Source: Perkinsus olseni (taxonomy: Eukaryota > Perkinsozoa > Perkinsida > Perkinsidae). Taken from it: a stretch of 64,000 nt of DNA. The translations under genes and the position numbers were made by a program. The notes below the pieces were generated by a model that did no database searches, had not been told where the DNA came from, and worked only from the letters and a program-made list of their open reading frames with translations. This document shows, one piece after another, positions 55,647 through 64,000 of this stretch (its first letter is position 1; the number at the start of each line of letters is the position of its first letter). The stretch spans positions 62,001 through 126,000 of the forward strand of contig JABANP010000092.1 of NCBI GenBank assembly GCA_013115135.1, written 5' to 3'.

Positions 55647-56254
55647 TCACTCACTCCAAGATTGGTCGAGCGCCGTCTCATCCACCTGGCCTTCAGCGCC
55701 GTCAAGGTCCGTTCTTTTCAGTTCCCTAAGATGAGGCGTTGTAGATTGTACAGCCCTCCAAATAATTTTGGAATATCGTGTTTTTCTCGGCGCTAGCTCC
55801 AACTGAGACGAGTTACGAAACGAAATGTACAGGGATACTTCGTAGTACCCCACTGAATAGAACCCCGAAGTTCGACAGCTATTGGAAATATGCCCCCGTG
55901 TCGCACGGGTCTCGACATCCTGCCAAAAGGACAGTTTGCCCCGCACATTTCGAGAGCGGAGAGCTGCGCGTTTCCCCTCGCAAACTGAGAGTCCGAGAAC
56001 ACTGCTTCCTTTCTCACCGTCCATTCGAGTGACTCCGCATTGTTTTCAGATTTTGCCGGGCCCTCAGGATTCTCCGAATCAGCTGCGTCACGTGACTCAT
56101 CCCCCAGTACCGTGATGACTTCACTCTTGGGCGTGATCGCCGACGTGCTTGGAGAAGGCCTGACAAATATAACAAAACCGGTAAAGGTGCTGGAGAGCTT
56201 TCGGTGAGTACTACATACAGAAAATCTACGAATGAAGGCCCATGCCCACAGCAA
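55647..56254 (-). CDS. Hypothetical open frames, two overlapping
   Basis: A 153-aa frame (55793-56254) containing TPKSEVITVLGDESRDAADS and a 125-aa frame (55647-56024). One is probably a shadow. A hydrophobic stretch (FTGFVIFVRP) occurs in the first. No family or splice structure established. Confidence 0.2.
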
Positions 56255-56259
56255 CCTTC

Positions 56260-57220
56260 ATATGGTTGCTGGGGAGCTTCCCGTTCATATGCTACATAGC
56301 GTTAGAGTACTAGGAGTCGCATTTTACAGTAAAATTTTGGAGTAAAATTTTTACTCACCATTCCGCACGAGACACGGAAATCTGAGACGAATTGCAAGAA
56401 CCACATGTAGTTACTGTGAAAGAATGGTTCTTGTCAGAGCTAACTTGGATGCTGGCGAAGTCGGAGTTCTTTCCATTCCGTGCTTATCTGGTCCCTGCGA
56501 TTTTCAGTTGCATCTTCAGTGTATTTCACGAGAAAACCACGAAATCACTTCCAAGCAGGCCTACTACTCCTAGCACCCGGATAGCATCATACTTTGAGGA
56601 CTCTTAGTATGAAAACTGCGAAGCATCTGAGCTGCTGCAGCTAACGAGCGTTGATCCAAATTGGATCACCCAATAAACTCGATTGGCAAACATACCGCGG
56701 CGGTATAACTTCACTTACAGAGTGCTCGTGTCAACGGAGCTTCCAGCAGCCTTACCATTACGCCTGCGAACGAAGAAACGCGAAATGAACCTCAAGGTGA
56801 GGCGATTGATCGACTTCACGTCACCTCTCCTTCAAAGTCCATTCCGCAATAGATGCGACAACAATTTGACGAGGACTAAGACTGGCAAAGCCGGAATAGA
56901 AATCTGCCGAGTTTTCGAGGTGCTCGCGGAACTTTCCGTCGTTGGACATTGTCAGATGGAAAAAACTAGAGCGAATAAAGCGTCAGGAATATAACATGCC
57001 CCGGATAAGCTGATTTCCCCAACACTGGAGTCAAGACTTGCTTGAGAGGAAACTATCAAGTCACAAAGCCTCACTCTTCGGCATTTTTGGATGACGCCTG
57101 TTCATCTGAAGGGCCCGATGGTCTGACAAGCGAACTAATACCTTACTATCGCTCAAGCAAGTAACTGGTTAAACATCAGTCTACAAACTGCTTGTCCGTC
57201 AGATATCTCAAAGCCGACTC
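56260..57220. other. Stretch without a recognised gene
   Basis: Short frames only. No repeat or RNA gene recognised before the inverted-repeat element at 57224. Confidence 0.4.
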
Positions 57221-57223
57221 CTG

Positions 57224-58040
57224 GAGCCCGTTCAAGTGTTCATTTTTCCGTGAACTTTTTCTCGGAAAAGTGACTTCCGTGAGCTCGGAGAAAAAAATGT
57301 TGTTCAAGTGAGTGAATCATCGGAGCTCAGAATCCGAGTTCTCGGATCCGGTGAATTCCGAGTAGCACGACAACATATTCCTAGTTGGCTGTTCAGGTGC
57401 GGCTATTTTCCCCTCAAATCACGCATTCCGAGTCCTAGCGATAGGGTATAGTGTTTCCGAGTCCCCTCCATGAAACACAACGCGAGGACTCAACAGAAAA
57501 GTATCTACCATCACACTCACGCAGTCCCCAATCATCGCAAGGCCCCTAATATGTTACTAACTAGTAGAAAACATTCTTTCACGCGGAATAGACAATGTAG
57601 CTGCAAGCTAGTAGCCTACCAATAATGAGGGAAATAATCTGCGAGCCATGCTTGAGAAATAGTTTAGTCTTTCGACAATCCCACGGTGGGATTCCCACCC
57701 CGAGTTCGGCTTTCAGCTTCTCGCAAAGCGAACGGTAGTACTCAGTTTTCTGCTTCACATAATTTTCTTGAGATGTCTTGATATGTGCTGTCACTGATGC
57801 TTTGCGTTGTAAAATCGAGCCAGAGTGGGTTCCGAGGCCCAGCCGTGACTCGAAGGCGGCACTTGAATGCACTGCACAACCGCTCGGGGAGGCTACTCGG
57901 AGAAAGTTCTCGGAAATTGCGCCTTTCCGAGCTGGAACACTTGAGCAAACTGCAGCTCGGAGGTCATTTACTAGGTCTCGGAACTAGGAAAATGCAACTA
58001 GGACTCGGAACTCGGAGTGGCTGAGCACTTGAACGGGCTC
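57224..58040. mobile_element. 817-bp element with short terminal inverted repeats
   Basis: The left end GAGCCCGTTCAAGTGTTCA and the inverse of the right end GAGCCCGTTCAAGTGCTCA match at 18 of 19 bases. The flanks show a 3-bp duplication CTG (57221-57223 and 58041-58043). The interior is dense in CTCGGA/TCCGAG and contains a minus-strand open segment (KTEYYRSLCEKLKAELGVGI) that may be a transposase or host-gene fragment. Probably a non-autonomous DNA transposon; superfamily unknown. Confidence 0.6.
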
Positions 58041-58043
58041 CTG

Positions 58044-60470
58044 CACTATCAGCTCACACTGTACGACACGCAGATGTGGTGAAGTGCGAGTGGTACCCCG
58101 TCATAGCTGACTGCCGCCGGACACGCGTAGCTGATTCACATGGATGACCAGAATCGGGGCGCCTGAGACAGCGGGTTGGTGCATTAGTTACTCTCATTTT
58201 CTCGCAGGGTCGTTGATGCGGAACATAGCAGAAACCGTCAAGAGGCTTACTGTTCAGCTTTCTGCCATTCCTTGATAGCAGCTACCGTGATCTGCCTCGG
58301 TGTCAGCTGTGGAAATTTTGTTGATAAAATCAGTGTTCGCTCCGTGAGGAAGCGTACGAAGTGATCATCTGGGAATCGGTGGGCGGTAGTAGACTACTAC
58401 TAGTAATAGTAGTGCAGGCTCTCTTCATCGTAGCTCCGCCTCACCTTTCGACGACTCGACATTGTCGAAAGATGAGAATAGGAAGATAACAGAAGAACTG
58501 GAACACTACAACGGGCCTAAAATCCCTCGCCGTCTCGAGTCAGGCCGACAATGCAATCAAAGGAATGAATGTGGCGAACGTTACCCATCTGTAAATACTA
58601 GAGACTTAACGCGTTGAGTTCTGTTGATACTAGATGGCTCCTTGTAGAACTGATGAAGTTCAACTACGAGCTACTGCTCGCTGCAGCCGCTTGCTGCCAG
58701 CAAGCTGCTGGTAATGGTACCACGAACGGCGACGGAAAGCGCCGCTCTCAAAGCGGTGAGGATCTCTAAAGACGATAGCCATGACATGTCTCTATCAACG
58801 CGCGTCCATATAGCGGCGTGATGGTGCTTAGAATGTTTGATCGCCAGTGGCGACTAGCCAGGGGTTACTAGTCGTAGTTCATGCCGCAGTTTTGTCACTA
58901 GGGAGTCAGCGGTTGTGGCGGTGCGGGTTATTGTTGGTATGTCGGTTGGCCAGGCCAACTTGGTCTACTCGATGGAACATCGAAATGCCATTGTCCACTA
59001 TTAGAGGCTCCGATGGCGATGAAGATCTCTCTCTACACTATTTTAATTGACTTAGCACGACATCAAAGACTTGTATCATCACGAAGTAGTAATTGACTAG
59101 TCGCAAGGCATGGTCACTCATTGTGGTTGTCAAACACTATTGTGCTCGTTCGCTTTCCTGGAGCTGCAGCCTGCAAAATAATCTCACGCGTGTGCCAGAT
59201 ACTGCTCCGAAGATCTCCCCCACCTCCAGACGCTCCGCATCTTTCGAAGGCAATGCCTTCAAGGCATTGGTAGGCCGACAGGATTCCCCTTCAATTCCTA
59301 TAAGAGGCTAATGCTAGAGCGAGAACTTCGCAAATCAATTATCAGGGTGCGCGCTGTGCTCTCACTGTCTCATGTATCCTGCCAAAACGGATGACCTGCT
59401 GGATCATGATGATCCAGCCTGGATGTAACGGCGACACTCCGGGCAATGACGGCCACCGGCAGCGAGATCGCCAGCGATATGAATACTGCAAGACATTGGG
59501 GACATTCGACACAAAGGTGCAGCATTGGGACACCAGCTGCACACCTAGCGCTAGTATCAGACTCTGTTTCTGCCTCCGGCTACTTGAGTTGAGTTGACTC
59601 ATTTATATTCGGGAGGAAGACGGCTGCGTCCCTGCGGAGACGCGTGGGTCGCGCCGCCAGGCCTCTCTTTCGTTTTAAGCCACCCTCCCTGAACCCTGCA
59701 AAACCGAGAGTGTGGGTGAGCTCGTTGCCATCCAAAGGATGGGGCGGGCTGGACGTGTCTAGCACCGTTACCAGGGCAAGGTGCTTGGTCGAATACTTGG
59801 CTTTCATGGGCCTGCAAGTCCGTGATCGCCGGGGCTTCGGCGGTTCCGAGAGCTCTCTCACGGAACTGCGCTTGCCTCAGGTTCCGGCGCTCGCACGCCC
59901 CACTCCCCCTCCCCACACTCAGAGGTTTCACCCGTCCGATCAAGACATATGCTACACGGGTCCCGTGTCACGGGAGGAGGATGTCACTGATGAGTGCCAA
60001 ATTTTACAATTCCACAACTTTCCTTACTTGTGTGGGTCTCGTGATAGTTGTAATCCATTGCCTGCTCCTCTTTGACGAAGCACTGTGCATGAGGGGTCTC
60101 CCACGAGTTCCACCCCGCGGTCACCGAGCGGATGAACAATAACTCGATTGACTGTCAGTCAATGACTGATCTGAAGATCGACGATTTGCGAAAGGAGTGC
60201 TGAAGGCCGCACGCGAGTGCAACCAATTTCATTCGCTCACATAGTGTGTGACACATACTTGCACGATTCAAATAGAAAATTATTCGCTTCCTCAGGAATC
60301 TTGCTCAGGGCCTTGCAAGTGCCGCAACATTGAGACCATCGAAGGCAGTGTCGGCGAGCCCTTTCTTACCGCTGGTTATAAACGGTGCATAGCTGGGCAG
60401 GAAGTGACATACTCTCCAGCGTAGGGAATCGACTAGAGCGCTTCTACGATCGACGGCCCCTTTTTGGAAT
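58044..60470. other. 2.4-kb stretch without a recognised gene
   Basis: No supported coding gene. A perfect 21-bp palindrome lies at 59398-59418. Long GC-rich frames near 59580-60140 are open on both strands and look like composition effects. Confidence 0.4.
59398..59418. repeat. 21-bp perfect palindrome
   Basis: GCTGGATCAT-G-ATGATCCAGC: 10-bp arms around a single base. Confidence 0.6.
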
Positions 60471-60479
60471 CCTGCCGCA

Positions 60480-61490
60480 CTTGAAGAAAGGCAGCTTGCG
60501 GAGAAAGGACATCAGAGAAACTTTGACAGAACCCTCGATGAAAGCTCAATGGAGATGCTGAATCGCTTTCTCTCCGCAAGCTTCCAACTGTCGCATATGC
60601 CGTAATAGGACAAGCTGAAATGCTAGCGATCGAGAGAGCACTCACACACCTTGCAAGAATGCAAGGAGTCGAGAAGGTAACGCTCTTTTCAGACTCCCTA
60701 GTGTGCCTACAGATGCTGCGAGCGGGACGACCCTGGAGCGAGACGCTTGGCCGCGTAAGGACCCTCATATATCTGATATATTATATCAGCTGGGTGACAA
60801 GGTGCGCCTGGCGTGGATCCCGAGTCACACGGGGTCAATAGCACCGAGCGATCTTGTGGACAAAAGGGCCAAAGACGCAAGGCACCATGGAGTCAGCGTG
60901 AGCTGTCCGGGTCCAAGGGCCCACACGGCCTCACTACTGAAGAGAGCGTCCGAGAGGGAGTGTGCGGCTCGGGTAAGGCAGTTGAATGAAAGGCTTCGCG
61001 CGTTGTGTGGATCCCAGCGCCAGAGAAGAATCGTCCAAGATCACATCGCCGCTGGACCAAAGCTCGCCGGCCTGATCATCGGGCATGCAAGACATTACAG
61101 AGCATACATGCACCGCATCGGCAGAGCCTCGGATCCGTATTGTCAGAAGTGCCAGCTGCGAGAGGCCGAAACACCCAGACACAGGGCAATAAGGTGCCCG
61201 GGGGTTGCTAGGCCGCAGTGGGTGCATCCCAATGGTACTCTTGGGCAGTTCAGCATCAGCAAGAAGAGGATAAAGGCCCGTGAGCGTTTGCTTAGCGTGG
61301 GAGTGACGGGCCCCCAAGTCGCATAATCGTCTGCTGGGCGTCCGTGCTTTGTCTGTCGTGTTCTACTTTGGCTTGGTATAAAAAAGAAAGGAAGAAAAAT
61401 GAAAAGAAAAAAAGAGAAAGAAAGAGAAAAAAGAGAAAAAAAAGAAGAAAAAAGAAAAGAAAGAAAGATAAATAAGATAGGTATATTTCC
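60480..61490 (+). mobile_element. 5'-truncated LINE: RNase H and zinc-knuckle 3' end plus purine tail
   Basis: Contains only the 3' part of a non-LTR retrotransposon. RNase H segments: AEMLAIERALTHLARMQG, VTLFSDSLVCLQMLRAG, then after a frame change near 60720 RLAWIPSHTGSIAPSDLVDK. The C-terminal zinc motif CQKCQLREAETPRHRAIRC is typical of LINE ORF2 ends. The stop is at 61326. About 50 bp later comes a 90-bp A/G-only tract (61378-61470), a plausible LINE 3' tail. No reverse transcriptase or endonuclease remains. Confidence 0.75.
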
Positions 61491-61861
61491 TTATCATTAT
61501 ACTTCCGTTAACCTGTACCTGAACTATTACCGGAACTATTACTTGAACTATTACTTGAACTAGTACTAGTGCATACCAGTAGTATGATACCAATCTTACT
61601 ATTCGTCATATACTTTGCACTTCTCCCTTTTATAGTGTCGCTGGTGAATTGTCACTCGGTGTGAGGAGAGAGAGCTAAATATACCATCATATTCAGCGAA
61701 CGACTATTTGCACGCTTTGATTTCCGAGCTCTTCTCGAAGGTCATGTACTACGTCGAGAGAATCTGCAGCTGTAACAACAACAAACATGAATGTTTCTGA
61801 TACCACTGTATGTTTTGATCATCCTGCAGCTTTATCCGGGTCCTGGTTCAGGACTCCTTAA

Positions 61862-61910
61862 TCGCCAAGTCTCATCTCATCCGGGCCATTGATAAGATGA
61901 GACTTGGCGA
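61862..61910. repeat. Perfect 16-bp stem hairpin
   Basis: TCGCCAAGTCTCATCT (61862-61877) and its exact inverse (61895-61910) with a 17-bp loop. No T-run follows. It lies between the LINE remnant and possible WD-like exons. Confidence 0.65.
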
Positions 61911-61983
61911 ATTTATTCATCACGGTTTCAAAATCCCTCTGGGCCAGCATAACTGCCGCACTGGATGCAATAAATGGGCGATT

Positions 61984-62244
61984 TCATACTGGGCGAATTG
62001 AGATGGACGAGTTGCCCCCATGGGCGAACTGCCCACTGAATGTAATTATACTGGATGAGATACACCCAAGGATAGGTCTCCTCCGAGGGGTGGCATTCGG
62101 CATCGGTTCGATGTCCTCGAATCTCCACGATACACACGAAGGTGTCATAAGAACGAGTAACTCAATTGTCGAATGTCCGTTGATATCCCACAGACTAACG
62201 CAGGTATCCCCACCAGCGATAGAAATCAGGTTTCCGACGGTCAT
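61984..62244 (-). CDS. Possible WD40-like exon
   Basis: Minus-strand frame reading NLISIAGGDTCVSLWDINGH, which has the spacing of a WD40 repeat end (GGDxxVxLWD). The frame ends at a TGA and resumes in sense after it, so an intron or a nonsense change is likely. A 148-aa frame on the plus strand overlaps it completely; I could not decide firmly between them. Confidence 0.28.
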   Translation of the reverse strand: MTVGNLISIAGGDTCVSLWDINGHSTIELLVLMTPSCVSWRFEDIEPMPNATPRRRPILGCISSSIITFSGQFAHGGNSSISIRPV

Positions 62245-62614
62245 CGTGGCCGCAGACGTTGAGCGTCTGCGCTACTATGGGCGAATACGTAAGAGGATGC
62301 CATATCCACGCTCGATTCTACCAGCACGATGCTTACAATGCTGCCAATGATCGGTTTCGAAAGAAGAGATGAAAGGCTTGAAAATCTCGAGTTTACATGC
62401 GTCGACGACCACAACTGACTGAATCGTGTCTTGAAGCTCTCAAACAGCGGTGAAATGACCTTTGATGTCATCCACTAGAGATGAAGTTACCACCAGTGGG
62501 GATTCTCCCTCTGGTGGCGAAGCGGTACAAAAAACCCTTACACAACGACAGGCTAATAAGACTCTTATTATAAGAGGTCACGTCGCGACGCATGGTCGTC
62601 GGCGAGTGAACACC

Positions 62615-63385
62615 TTACGAAAAACTCATAGGCCGGAGATGTATCCTTACGCCTTCGAACTGAGTGAAGAGCGTTCGAGAGGTATCGGCGGCGAAGTAGG
62701 ACAAGTCGTCAACCTGGAGGGGTATCGAGCACTCTTTAGTGATACTATCTTTGAATATCTGCAAATTCTCGGAACTACTCGAACGGACGCTATAGACCAG
62801 ATACGGCTTGGAGGTCCTGTCTTCAGAGACTTGCAACTGCGTCGATATCTGCTGGTCAGAAGCCTTGCATCTTGCTACTGGGTATACCGAGTGAGAAGCC
62901 GTATAGAAAGAAAGCTCGAAGTCTCGGTCATTGTACTGGTAGTGCTGCAGTTGAGGGCTCAGGGTGAAAGTAGATCTCGGGAAAACTTGAGGGTGTCCTT
63001 CCAGACTAGCGGAAAGATGATCATCGTCGGCGAAGGAGATGGTGGCTAGATCACCGTCGATGGGACGAACATCAGGGCAACCCGTCTCAATCTGGGTATA
63101 CCAGGAATCGATACTTGAGAGAGACTGGGAGAAGTCGATGGTGTAACTGTTACCACCAATGGGAAGAAGCTTCAAACCATCAGATGGGTATCCGGTGTCA
63201 CTGATGACAAGTTGATCATTACAAAAGAACAGTAGAGTCACCGCTCCGTCATCTTTCACATCAAAAATCACGTTGTACTTCTCAGACTTGAGCTCGAATC
63301 TCCCAGCAGGTTGAGCCTCCACCAAACCGAAGAGTAGGGCCGAAGTAAGCGATAATGATAGGATGATGATACTCATGTTAGACAT
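62615..63385 (-). CDS. Secreted protein of unknown function, 256 aa
   Basis: Single-exon minus-strand gene. The start at 63385 (MSNMSIIILSLSLTSALLFG then LVEAQP) gives a clear signal peptide; the frame extends further upstream, but that part is low-complexity Arg-rich and unlikely to be translated. The mature protein is beta-rich with few cysteines (FELKSEKYNVIFDVKDDGAV; SSIDSWYTQIETGCPDVRPI). No known domain recognised. It may belong to a lineage-specific secreted family. Confidence 0.62.
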   Translation of the reverse strand: MSNMSIIILSLSLTSALLFGLVEAQPAGRFELKSEKYNVIFDVKDDGAVTLLFFCNDQLVISDTGYPSDGLKLLPIGGNSYTIDFSQSLSSIDSWYTQIETGCPDVRPIDGDLATISFADDDHLSASLEGHPQVFPRSTFTLSPQLQHYQYNDRDFELSFYTASHSVYPVARCKASDQQISTQLQVSEDRTSKPYLVYSVRSSSSENLQIFKDSITKECSIPLQVDDLSYFAADTSRTLFTQFEGVRIHLRPMSFS

Positions 63386-64000
63386 GCCGTGGCTTTGATT
63401 GATGAGGGATGAGATTACTGTGATAGGGATGAAGGTTGGTCGACCAACAAAACTGATGAGGGAAAATACTACTTGGCGAACACCCGCAGATAGAGACCAA
63501 GGCTGCGATGTGCCTTGATAGCTGGGGAAGGAGTATCGATCGAAGACCCGGCGCGTGCCGCACGCGCGTTGTCTCCTGCGCGCACGGTGGCCTACCGCAA
63601 CCGCACTACCACTCGGTGCAACTTCCCTAGTGGGATCAACGATCCGTGCGAGCCGATGTGGGGAGGGCCCCCATCTCCGAGCGAGCGCTATCATCCCCAT
63701 TCCCTCTCTCAGGTACCAGACCGCGCCAAACGAAGGCTAATTTTTTTCGGCCCATACGATTTCTTCCTTTCCACCACGCACCACTCCTATGCCTTCCATA
63801 TTCTGCATATACGTATCCAGATAACCTGCGAGCCCGTCGTTCGTGAAAATATCCCCCCGTCTGTTCTGCCACGTGCTTCGCTCCGCTCACGTATGTCTCT
63901 TTCGTTTCCACTTTCTCCAAGTCACCACGAACTTCGCTCCGCTCATTCGTGCTCCCTCCTTCCTTCCTTTCCATACGTCACGAAGTACGTGCGACGTCGT

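Noticed and set aside
59580..60142. Long overlapping GC-rich ORFs on both strands
   Set aside because: Open in several frames at once with no motif, as expected from composition.
61378..61480. Purine-only tract as an independent microsatellite
   Set aside because: Its position 50 bp after a LINE stop codon makes it more likely the element's 3' tail.
1..64000. CRISPR arrays, bacterial operons or an integrated virus
   Set aside because: No regularly spaced repeats were seen. Introns and nuclear tRNA genes point to a eukaryote, and the only viral-type genes are those of the LTR element.

Overview
The window is nuclear DNA of a protist. Genes are broken by introns (35-bp and 45-bp examples, usually GT-AG with a pyrimidine tract), tRNA genes are dispersed, and the genes include a mitochondrial calcium uniporter, an AFG1-type mitochondrial ATPase and a FCP1/TIM50-type phosphatase. 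DNA transposons, an LTR element and LINE debris lie between them. This style resembles Perkinsus, an alveolate parasite of molluscs. The genus is an inference from general knowledge, not a database result.

Layout. 0.16-8.6 kb (+): an AFG1 ATPase with two C-terminal EF-hands, a tRNA-Gly(UCC) on the other strand, then the uniporter MCU; both coding genes were reassembled exon by exon. 8.9-24 kb: two tRNA-Val(CAC) genes, a FCP1/TIM50-type phosphatase (-), several unrecognised multi-exon genes (-), a cluster of CCTTACG hairpins and a small secreted protein. 24.5-26.6 kb: a broken relic exon of the membrane family described next, and a secreted chitinase-like protein.

28.4-48.2 kb is a tandem array on the minus strand: three copies of a multi-pass membrane protein with a beta-propeller-like tail. 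Copy 1 is frameshifted at its 3' end. Copy 2 carries a 2,707-bp DNA transposon (36739-39445) inside a coding exon. Copy 3 is a mosaic whose last ~400 bp match the other copies and whose remainder is diverged. The transposon has perfect 127-bp inverted repeats starting CACGGTG, a 6-bp target duplication and a decayed transposase with RAG1/Transib-like features. Its inverted repeats carry a splice donor and a splice acceptor placed so that splicing would remove the whole element and leave 42 nt in frame. It therefore looks like a full-size introner-like transposon, the most interesting object in the window.

48.9-53.7 kb: an LTR retrotransposon with near-identical 302-bp LTRs and a CAGTC target duplication. 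It lacks integrase, its gag ORF starts inside the 5' LTR and its pol ORF ends inside the 3' LTR. 54-64 kb: a decayed chitinase-like paralog, an 817-bp element with short inverted repeats, a 5'-truncated LINE with a purine-rich tail, and a secreted protein.

AFG1-EF-hand and MCU are neighbours and both are predicted mitochondrial, so calcium handling is a plausible shared theme. Both transposable-element ORF sets, and copy 1 of the membrane gene, have frameshifts that often fall in homopolymers; these may be real decay or residual assembly indels.
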